Shown: one piece after another, positions 55,460 to 64,000 of the stretch
Layout of the letters: the number at the start of each line of letters is the position of its first letter
Numbering within the stretch: the first letter of the stretch is position 1
Source of the DNA: Bursaphelenchus xylophilus
Lineage: Eukaryota > Nematoda > Chromadorea > Rhabditida > Aphelenchoididae
DNA: 64,000 nucleotides
Direction: 5' to 3'
Assembly (NCBI GenBank): GCA_904066235.2
Contig: CAJFCV020000004.1
Location: forward strand, 10,726,001-10,790,000
The notes under the pieces: model-generated
The model's database searches: none
The model's input: the letters and a program-made list of their open reading frames with translations, nothing else
What the model was told of the DNA's origin: nothing
Made by a program: the position numbers and the translations under genes

Positions 55460-55685
55460 TAGAAATAAAATGGCATCCTTCGGGTCAAAATCTCTCTCTT
55501 TTTGTTCGCTATTTTTCTACCATAACCCTACTGTTTTCAAGAGTTTGTCGGTTCTTTGTTGAAAGCTTTCCGTAACGCGCTTTCTATAATACCTTTTGCA
55601 CCGTCCACTTGAAGAATCGCAGAGCCAAAATGTGGTTTTGCGGTGTGCAAAAAAAGTCTACGCACTTTTAAAAAAGTGTGGTGCG

Positions 55686-55838
55686 AGCCTGTCGGGAAAA
55701 TAATGAGCCCAATGTCGCTGCTCTAATTACGTCGCTAGAGTGAAAAGCATTTTGATGTTGCCGCAACACAATTCATTTTCTCGGCGGCGATGAGTTCTTC
55801 GATGCGAAATTGTTCTCATTATTTTCCCGACGGACTGA
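55686..55838. repeat. CAGTCTGTCGGG palindrome, GAGCAC subtype
   Basis: AGCCTGTCGGGAAAATAATG to TTTTCCCGACGGACTG. Confidence 0.75.
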
Positions 55839-56576
55839 CAGACATAGCTTCTTAGGTTATACCAATAATTTTTTTCGAACTTTGATGCTTTTCGAACTTT
55901 TGATGATCCAAAATCTTGCGGATGAAAGTAATTTCCACAGCAAATTTTTATGCAATGCTTTGTTTCATGTGATCCGCCAACCTCCCCAAAGCAATATTTT
56001 TAGCTTGGAAACATTCCCAGCGGAAACACCCTGGGAATATTTGACACGAAATAAAAACGACAACATTACAAGTGCAATTGCTGCATGACCATTGTGGGAG
56101 TTTACATATAATATACATCTTGCGAGTTCTGGGACGAGTAGGCGACATTGTTTTACCCACCGTACTCTGGATGTTGGTGCATTTCGTAATACAGAATGAA
56201 GATCTGGGACGATGTTGTGTTTACTGTACGCTAGCTATTTGTCAAACCAAAGTCCTTAGTTTCACAAAAAATTACAGGGTTTCTTCTTGGGGCCCGATTT
56301 GAATCGGCTCTAACTTTTTTATTTTTTCGGTCAAACGCCAAAATTCTTTCTCCCTGAATCCACAGTATCTTATATTTTGTTTACCACCCATCGATGACTG
56401 CTCGGTGCGGAATACCAACGTGCGGCAATGCTTTCTTCGCGGGATGCAGACGAAGTGGGGTTCTTCTCGTCGAATGGCAAGATATTGCACGAGGAAGGGT
56501 TGATGGATCCTGCTGGGGTATGCCTGGTGCTTTTAAGGACCTGAGAATCACTCCAGCGACTTTGCGAATGCACTAC
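55839..56576. other. Unassigned; possible exon remnants
   Basis: The plus frame to 56088 (SLETFPAETPWEYLTRN near its end) and the minus frame around 56400-56540 (HTPAGSINPSSCNILPF) have coding-like texture, but neither has a usable start, splice partner or family. Confidence 0.25.
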
Positions 56577-56708
56577 CAGTCCGTCGGAAAAATAATGGGC
56601 ATTCTGTTGCATCATGAATCGCCAAGAAAATGACTTAAAATTGAATTTCTTTTCACTTCAGCGATGCGATTGACGCAACATTTTTCTCATTATTTTCCCG
56701 ACAAACCG
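56577..56708. repeat. CAGTCTGTCGGG palindrome, shortened
   Basis: CAGTCCGTCGGAAAAATAAT to TTTTCCCGACAAACCG. Confidence 0.7.
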
Positions 56709-57193
56709 ATACAATTCCTCTAATTTTGTATTCAAACTTTATTTTAGGTGTCGCTAAAATTTTGTTTCAAAACTTTTCGGATTGCACATATTCCTCACGC
56801 ACCCATGAAATCATTTGGCCATGTTTTTATATGTTTTGTTTAGTTTTTATCAGCTATAACCGAGTTTAATCCCGTATAATGTCTGCTAATGTATGTATGA
56901 GCAATGCTCAATGACGAATACCCCTGAGAACGCCTTCCGTTTTCGGGCGCAATATCATTATTGTCACATAAAAGTTTAGGGATTTGCACGCGTTTTTTTT
57001 GGGATTAAAAAGGAGGAAATTTAAATTGAAGGGATTCTTTTGACCCCTAAGATAATGAGGGAGGATTTTCGAAAAATTTGAGCGGTTATGTGGGTAGTTA
57101 TGATAGGAAACGAGAAGCCATTCCTAATGCTTAGGAAGGGTTCAAGTAGAAAAAGATTTTGGGCTGTGGCGTTCGGACTTTGAACCAATTTTA
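56709..57193. other. No gene recognised
   Basis: No repeat family or coding pattern identified. Confidence 0.35.
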
Positions 57194-57420
57194 CAAGGGA
57201 AGTGTCCCATGTGCGACGCACCGATTTTTTTCAAAATTTGCATATCAATTACTAAAAGGTCAAGTTTGAAAAGCTGAGAGTTTTATCTCGAGCCTTGCTG
57301 GGACTGCTGAGATCTTCAACGATCTATACGGCCGAGAGAGTACGCAAAAAACGGAGAGCGGTCACGAAACACTTTTTGCCCACAAATTTGCCAGTTTCGC
57401 GTGGAAAAAAATACAAAAAA
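57194..57420. repeat. CAAGG-type fragment
   Basis: The left end CAAGGGAAGTGTCCCATGTG is present with family interior; no right terminus was found. Confidence 0.45.
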
Positions 57421-58117
57421 AAATTTTGTGTCGAAAAAACTTATTTTGAAGAGTTTTTGAGGGGTTTTGTAAAATTTGGACGTGGGGGGTTAGTCCCGCA
57501 ACGAAAGCTTGAATAGTCAAAAATTTGGAATTTAATGATTTTTTATTGCATTTTGGTGATTTGTTGGACTTAAAAAGACAAAGTCAAGCATAAAATCCGT
57601 TTTAAAGAAGCTTGGAAAGTATTTCTGGCGCTCATCACAAAAAAAGTAGAAGTTGTGCGTTGGGTATCAGAAAACTTTACGTTTCTTTGCGCTAAAAGTC
57701 CAACACATTTCACGAATATTTCACTGACATAAACGGCGTTACATAATTATTGCTTACAAAGTCATAAACATTCCTTGCACTTTCAAAATTGCGCATATTT
57801 TTCAAACTACGTTTTGTAGGCCATGACGCATCTGTCGTGGAACAACTCTACTTCCTCTATCATCCAATACGAATGAAAAAGGATGTAAAAAATAAACATT
57901 TTATATCTTATCCATTCTCACGTATGGGTCAGCATTAATTAATGATAAATATATTATTATTTTCGATGATATAAGAAAAGTTTAGCATGCGAGCAGAAAC
58001 ATGGGAAAGTAAGCAGGAGGAAGGTCATAGCTGCATAAAAGATGAGGCTGTTTTGGTTGCTCAGAGCAAAGATTTATCGGTGCAAAAATGTAACAAGTGT
58101 AGATGATGCCAGAGATA
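57421..58117. other. No gene recognised
   Basis: AT-rich sequence; nothing supported. Confidence 0.35.
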
Positions 58118-58320
58118 TGGTCCGTTCGCAAAGTCGCTGGAGTGATTTTTGCGACAATGTGCGAAAACAAAATTTATCAGTCTGTCGGGAAAATAACGGC
58201 GGATCGTCACGCCACGGAATCGCCCAGCATCTGCAAGCCGCGGCTGGGAATTTGGTGCGCGATAGCGGCGAAGCGAGACTTTTTGCTGCGACGACCCGCC
58301 GTGATTTTCCCGACAGACCG
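58118..58320. repeat. TGCACAGTGCA-family left end with CAGTCTGTCGGG palindrome
   Basis: GTCCGTTCGCAAAGTCGCTG then GCGACAATGTGCGAAAAC; the palindrome 58178-58320 (CGGCGGATCGTC subtype) has both ends and replaces the rest. Confidence 0.75.
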
Positions 58321-58583
58321 ATAGTTGCGGCTCACCGCGCCTAGGATTCGACGATCATAGCTTTGCGACGCACATCAAACTGGGGAGTCCGGTGACCGGA
58401 ATAGACTCTTCGCTATCGGTTTTTTACACTTCTTCTATTTCGCAGAGAAAGAGAGAAAAAAGACACGCAAAAACGCACTCTCTCGCCCCAAAAATTCCCC
58501 ATTTCTTCCCCGACAAAACGTTTTTTCGCGTCCTTTTTTGGCAAATTGCCAATCCATTCACCGGACTGTTTTAGCTTACCTCA

Positions 58584-59176
58584 CAAGGAAAGTACTTTTA
58601 TGGGGGCTCCTACTTTTTGACGGGACATACCTCAAAAAATCAGAAAAAATGTGCTGATCAAGGATATATAAATCTTAGCTGCCCATTTTGGGCTTTTAGG
58701 GGTGAAAATGCCCAAAAACTGGCTCAATTTCCCTACAAAAGGCGCATGCATTCGAAACGATAAAAAGCGCAGTCGGTCTCTTCCTTCGGAAGAGAGCGGT
58801 GTGGCCGAGTGGCTAGTGCCGTAGTCTGGGAATCAAGAGTGTGGACGCCGCACGGGTTCGATTTCCCTTTTGGGCTGAATCAACTTTTTTTGAAGGTGAA
58901 GGTCGGAAAAATAAATTTTTGGGCCAAGACTAATTTATTACGGCTTAGAAACTCAATAAACATAATTTTAAGCCAAAATAAAAATTGTAAACCTGTGAAA
59001 CATTAAGCGAAAAGGGGTTCATATAGGACTTTAAGTCAACTTCCGATTGAGTTTTCACCCCTAAAAACCTAAAATGGGCAGCTAAGATTTATATATCCTT
59101 AATCAGCACATTTTTTCTGATTTTTTGAGGTATGTCCCGTCAAAAAGTAGGAGCCCCCATAAAAGTACTTTCCTTG
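58584..59176. mobile_element. 593-bp inverted-repeat element with TCA duplication
   Basis: The ends CAAGGAAAGTACTTTTATGG and the reverse complement form arms of about 115 bp. It is flanked by a perfect 3-bp duplication TCA (58581-58583 and 59177-59179). It has inserted into a CACATCAAACTG-ended repeat (58371-59195), whose two halves lie on either side. Confidence 0.8.
58797..58877 (+). other. tRNA-like sequence inside the 58584-59176 element
   Basis: The A box TGGCCGAGTGG and B box GGGTTCGATTTCCC have a long spacer like a type II tRNA with a large variable arm. The acceptor ends do not pair, so a functional tRNA is not supported. Confidence 0.5.
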
Positions 59177-59730
59177 TCAGTTTGACGTGCGACGGCTAGC
59201 CACGACTGGGGACTTGGCGCGCAACTGCACTCTTTTTTCGAAGAGTCGAAGCATTTTTCTGCGATGACCCGCGTCCCTGCAAAGCGCAGCTACGATTTTT
59301 CAGGGCTGTATGGCCTGACCCAACACACTGTTCAGATTCCGTGAAAAATTCCCAGAAATTAGCATAAACATGAATATTTTGATATAAATGTAATGGATCG
59401 ACCGCTTTTCGGTCACTCGTTGGTGAAATAAACATATTTTTGTGAAGTCTGTTGGAAGTTCCGTTTGATCCAGTCCGGTCGTGTCGATGCAAAGTGGAAT
59501 CAATTATTGTGAGTGATTGTCGGTATCGGCTATTTCAGCTAGAGTTTTTTAGTCGTGGGATGTCAGTTAAATATTATGGGTAGTAGATCCTAGTATACTG
59601 GTTGACAAAATTTTCTTTCCACCTCGTATCTCGGAAACCGCTGGGCCTAGAACCTCAAAATTCGGCATAGAAACATCATGGGACAATCTAACGCCATACC
59701 CAAAAAATCATACCATTTGATGCACTTTCA

Positions 59731-60940
59731 GTGCACTTTTTATGCAACCGGCAAAAAATGAGGTGACAAAATTTTCTTTCCACTTTGGAAAAACGTTTGT
59801 AAATTAAAAGCCAACGGCATGATTGTGGTATCGTTGTGATCGCGAAGATGTCCTCTTTCTATCCATGTCACAATTTTACAGGAGTTTTCGTTTGTTCGCC
59901 CTTGGGCGTCTGCTCATCATTGCGTTGTCCGTTTTCGGCCTAATTGGTGAACAGAGAAGCTCGCAGAAGGCCCAAGGAGATGAAACTGCCCTTAAAAAAT
60001 CTGGTATTTATGTCTGCAACATTGTTTACACCGGCATTAAAATTAGATTTAATGTAAGTGTGTTGCATGGGAAAAAGCGCCACCTCTAGGGTGCGCGGAA
60101 CCGGGAAATTGCTTATGTACAGAATGGAAACGTCCAAATGACATGCCTTTGCAGTACATATTTCGTATTTTAGGTATTATACGCCCGTATGTGTTGAAGC
60201 CTACCGTCTTACCTTACCCCCTGTGGTATATGTTGTCTTAGGTAATACAGGTTGTTGCACTACATGACAAAGAGGCATTGCCATAACTTAGACCTGATAT
60301 ATTGGGAAATTTGACTGCCAGACTACTTTAATACATTGAGATTGACCCGCCTTTAACGTTTTTTGCCACGACAAATAGCTCGCGCGGGAAGCTTAGGGTT
60401 GCAAATCTTGCACATGGGGCATGGGGAACAATTCTTCTGCTCACACCTAAGCGCGACATCAGATACTAAAATCTTCGATATTTTTAAAGTCTGCAGTATC
60501 ATAGAAAATATATCAGCAGGAAAAGTTATTTGAATTATCTGCAGTATTCCCATAATAACGTAATTTTCTGGCAACGAGAGCCTTGGAAGTGCACATTTTC
60601 CCATGCAACACACTTAAATTAAATCTAATTTTAATGCCGGTGTAAACAATGTTGCAGACATAAATACCAGATTTTTTAAGGGCAGTTTCATCTCCTTGGG
60701 CCTTCTGCGAGCTTCTCTGTTCACCAATTAGGCCGAAAACGGACAACGCAATGATGAGCAGACGCCCAAGGGCGAACAAACGAAAACTCCTGTAAAATTG
60801 TGACATGGATAGAAAGAGGACATCTTCGCGATCACAACGATACCACAATCATGCCGTTGGCTTTTAATTTACAAACGTTTTTCCAAAGTGGAAAGAAAAT
60901 TTTGTCACCTCATTTTTTGTCGGTTGCATAAAAAGTGCAC
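59731..60940. mobile_element. Inner palindrome with 343-bp arms
   Basis: Arms 59731-60073 and 60598-60940 are near-perfect inverted copies, which is why the same 77-residue frame appears on both strands. The arm contains AGGTGACAAAATTTTCTTTC, close to the outer element's end. Its right border (60941-60958) matches the sequence just inside the outer right arm (62314-62334) in reverse. Confidence 0.75.
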
Positions 60941-61357
60941 GCCAATTTATTTTCTTCTATAAAAAATCAAAAAAATAATTCGTGCCAAGTGTCTCCCTGG
61001 CCCGTTTGGTCAAGTGTTTCCCTCAGTAAAACACCTACCGTATCTTGGCAGAAAAAAAGTCAATCATCGCAAAAATTGCACAAAGTAAAGAAGAATAACA
61101 GACAAATCGAAAAATGTACACTCAAGACAGATACAAAATAAATCTCTGCCATATTTGGCGGCATCTTTAATGTTTACCCCTGGAGTAAGGTAATTTATTT
61201 CGTTCATAACTTTTTTTTGAGGCTCGGTACCTTAACTTCTGAGTCTATAGAATTGTAGATTTTTTCATGCTCTATCAGATGGGCATAATTTTTTAAAACT
61301 TTCAGAGAAGCCGCGGGTGTTACAAGTCAAAAATTGTGAAATTTTAAATTTTTCCAG

Positions 61358-61856
61358 ATGAGTTTTGACTTATTCTCGCAATCTGAGAGCGGAATCAACG
61401 CCTTCAGGAATGTCAACCTAGACAGGAAGAGACAGCGGGATCTGAGGCTCCAGAAGATGCGTGAATCCAAGGCGCTTGAAGCAATTGACCGCCGACCAGG
61501 ACGATTCTACAGTAACCCAAAATAATGGAAATTTCACCTTTTCCACCAATGAGGTATGTTTTTTCTCTGAGATTGCTAGCGTTTTTAGATATTACATAGA
61601 ATCTAACGTGCGCTTTCAAATGCCGTTGAAAATTCGGAAATCGGCAGCGTACTTTTTGAGAAAAATGGATTCAAAATAAGGGTCCTAAGGGCAAAAAAAT
61701 GGAAATTTTGAGTTTTTTTGGTGTTTTCGCTTGCAGAACGCTCTAAATGACATCATAAATGCTTCGTTGACTCCTAGGAGGACTCCTACTGCCTCGATGA
61801 ATGGTCAGCGTGAACGGGCGGCCGTGGCAACTGCCTCAGGGAAAGTGGCGAATTAA
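61358..61856 (+). pseudogene. Two-exon 3' gene fragment inside a composite element, frameshifted
   Basis: After a TTTTTCCAG acceptor an open frame begins MSFDLFSQSESGINAF and continues with a basic stretch (FRNVNLDRKRQRDLRLQK), then stops near 61524. A second frame, one or two bases out of phase, continues from about 61490 (DQDDSTVTQNNGNFTF) to a good GT donor at 61554. A following exon, 61739-61856, opens in phase 0 (NALNDIINASLTPRRTPTAS) and ends with TAA; an AATAAA lies at 62095-62100. The codon texture looks coding. It lies between the inverted arms of the 59596-62476 composite, so it may be a host gene end captured by the element. I do not recognise the protein. A sequencing indel in a live gene is the alternative. 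Confidence 0.45.
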
Positions 61857-62094
61857 AGAGTTGACAAACGGGATCGACAGTTCTTCATGTGCCGGATTTT
61901 TTTAATCGCCATCAACAACACCAGTCAGTTTCAATCAAACCCTGATTCAAACCAGTCAAGACTAAGTCAATCCAGCAAATCCAGTCAAAAAATCTACGAG
62001 TCCAATGCCGAAGGTGATCAGGTGATCTTGATGTTACATCTTAATTATATTTTCCTAATTTATCTCATTTTTCTTGTTGATTTAAAGGATTCTC

Positions 62095-62100
62095 AATAAA
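62095..62100 (+). promoter_or_regulatory. Polyadenylation signal after the captured fragment
   Basis: AATAAA 239 bases after the TAA of the second exon of the 61358-61856 fragment, supporting that a genuine 3' gene end was captured. Confidence 0.35.
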
Positions 62101-62589
62101 ACGGAAAAAATCTCAATTTTTACCCTTAATTATTGCGCAACAGTTGCCAAGATGCGGTAGTACAGTCCTTTTTTCTGAAAACACTTAAAATTCTGCACTA
62201 ATTTCTCTTTTCACCGGTTGCTTTCACCAAAAACGGAATTTTTGCCTTCTTTGTATAAAATGGCAACCAACATTCTCACAAACTCGGGCGCAGCTCACAA
62301 AAATAGTTTTTGAAGAAAATAAATTGGCGTGAAAAGTGCACTGAAAGTGCATCAAATGGTATGATTTTTTGGGTATGGCGTTAGATTGTCCCATGATGTT
62401 TCTATGCCGAATTTTGAGGTTCTAGGCCCAGCGGTTTCCGAGATACGAGGTGGAAAGAAAATTTTGTCAACCAGTATAGTAGCGGGCAAGTTAGGGGCCA
62501 TCCTATACCTCGACTCATATGTAAGTCTTGACAACACATCAAGATGACAAATTCGTTGACCGGAGCCGACTCATCGCTTATAGGTTTTT

Positions 62590-62700
62590 TACTACGACAG
62601 GGTCTTTTCCGCGTACCGACTTTTTGGGTTGACAACAGTTCGGGTCACACAAAGCAGACGGCAAAGTCACGGCGGAGACTTGGCGCAGAATTGTGGTACG
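62590..62700. repeat. CTCGGCGAAGG-type repeat, short copy
   Basis: GTTGACAACAGTTCGGGTCA and CACGGCGGAGACTTGGCG match the 33455 and 35487 copies. Confidence 0.5.
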
Positions 62701-64000
62701 TCCATTGACGTGCGCCGCCGTTTTAAATTCTTGGGATTCACGTTTTCCCCCATTTTTTCCGTCATTAAATAATTCATACGCCGTCAAATACGAGCAATAT
62801 TTTTCATTAATCTTATATGCAAAAATCTGCATAAACCTTCAAACAATGCGGCCGAATAATGGACCGCTGTGTGGCCGTGTCGGAATGACAAATTATTTAT
62901 CACTTTCGAGAACTGTGAGCCCTGGTTTTTTGACTGTGGATAATGTCGCGAACGTCTGGATCATTTCGACGTTGCGACAAAACGTTGATTATTGAATTAT
63001 TTATTGAGTGGTCGGTTGGAAACGGCGCGTCGTTACTGTATTGCTGTATAAATAAAGCGGTATAATGTCACTTTTTTATCTTCTTTTTCTGGTATGTGTG
63101 TCGAGCGCTTAGATTTTCCTTGAATTTTGCACGTATGTGTGTTAGGCATTGGCCACAAATAAATTCTTGAAAATTTTTGCTAAATATTCAACAAGTTTTG
63201 CTGACGAGAGAGTGCACAAAATGCGGAGGGTATTTAGAGGGAAAAATCTGGATGAATTAGATTCGTTTAGAAAAGCTGATTAGATCGATAAAAATACGAC
63301 TTAAAGCTCGCTTTTTCATGCGTGCCCTACACCGAAAAATAAGACTGCATGAACGGTAAAAAACGTCGAACTTTGACCACGTTTCCAACTTCAAATCTTG
63401 CTCGTGGGTGCACAGCACCAACTTGGAATAGACATGGCTTCCAAGTGAGTCGAAAATCCCGGCTCGGACCGTTTCAAATTCTTCTTAACTCGGCAAGGGC
63501 CGGCTACCCCCGCAAATGTACTTTTTTAGTATAAAAAATGGGTAGCTAGTAGCTCCAAAAAGTCTTAATAACTAAAAAAACGAATAACGATACAACCGCT
63601 TTTACATTGAACGTGGTTTTTCCCAATTACTACTATAAATGCAAATATAGTCCTTTCATTTTTTCCAATTTACAATTTATATCTTTTTCGTATATATTAA
63701 GCTCAAATTGCCGAGCCTATATAAATAAGAAAACTATAAATAATTTGAAAAACTATTTATAGATTACTGTAGCCCCGCTCAAGGTAAACATTCAATGTTG
63801 TTTGTTTCTTTCTATACGCCCAAAAACAATTTTTTGTGACAAGTTTTGATAACGAAAGCAGCTCGGCGAGCATCTTCAATCTCCTCGAAAGGCGATGACG
63901 TAGAAGGAAATGTTTGAAAATTTTTCCATTTCCATGTCTTCTTAGTTTTCCGAGAGTGTAGGCGTTTGGCGAGACGAAATTTCACCGTGATTTTGTGGGG
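62701..64000. other. No gene supported
   Basis: CAAGG-family interior fragment near 63110-63240; otherwise AT-rich with no defensible frame. Confidence 0.35.

Larger units (their letters stand above)
58371..59195. repeat. Host repeat interrupted by the 58584-59176 element
   Basis: 58371-58583 matches 37145-37350 in reverse (including ACTCTCTCGCCCCAAAAATT), and the expected end TCAGTTTGACGTGCGACGG resumes at 59177. Confidence 0.6.
59596..62476. mobile_element. 2.9-kb composite inverted-repeat element
   Basis: The ends TACTGGTTGACAAAATTTTC and reverse complement are flanked by TA (59594-59595, 62477-62478). Outer arms of about 140 bp reach 59735 and 62335. It contains the inner palindrome 59731-60940 and the exon-like fragment 61358-61856. 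Both end types share TGACAAAATTTTCTTTCCAC, so the inner and outer elements are related. Confidence 0.8.

Noticed and set aside
58797..58877. Functional tRNA gene with a long variable arm
   Set aside because: The A and B boxes are good, but the acceptor stem does not pair and the anticodon stem is doubtful.
59823..60848. Identical frames starting MWYRCDREDVLF on both strands as a gene pair
   Set aside because: They are the two arms of one palindrome; the frame ends at the arm border and no splice structure or domain supports it.

Overview
The window looks like a nematode nuclear chromosome segment, most probably from Caenorhabditis or a close relative. The evidence is short introns with TTTCAG-type acceptors, three intron-containing seven-helix receptors that look like the Sra superfamily of nematode chemoreceptors, a nematode-style bestrophin, and a very high density of short palindromic inverted-repeat elements. 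I see no rRNA, no intact tRNA gene, no CRISPR array and nothing bacterial or viral.

Layout. 1-27 kb: no convincing gene; this is repeat-on-repeat sequence, including a 4.5-kb nested inverted-repeat structure at 6975-11485. 27.1-39.2 kb: a small chemoreceptor cluster with two genes on the plus strand (27079-30221 and 33259-34976) and one on the minus strand (39187-35910). They share exon boundaries and two exactly conserved exon lengths (171 and 234 nt), so they are paralogues. 41.4-42.2 kb: an element built of many TTTGCGGGCA units with a perfect 8-bp target duplication. 44.6-48.4 kb: a complete eight-exon bestrophin chloride-channel gene on the minus strand (466 residues). 48.9-50.6 kb: a second element with an 8-bp duplication, itself carrying an 852-bp element. 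50.6-64 kb: again mostly repeats, ending with a 2.9-kb composite element (59596-62476) that holds an exon-like, frameshifted gene fragment.

The commonest repeat is a palindromic element of about 150 bp whose ends read CAGTCTGTCGGGAAAATAA. I count about 40 full or partial copies, and they lie in introns of all three kinds of gene arrangement here as well as between genes. Other families include a palindrome with ends CAGTGGGGACCTGATCC, elements that begin CAAGG and have 3-bp duplications of the form TNA, a family rich in TGCACAGTGCA, an 852-bp pair with CAGGGTGTCCAGAG ends, and two short solo LTRs.

The four genes do not form a pathway. The receptors would be surface sensors and the bestrophin a plasma-membrane anion channel. 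Function is inferred from family only. The remaining long open frames mostly fall inside palindromic repeats and are not called as genes.
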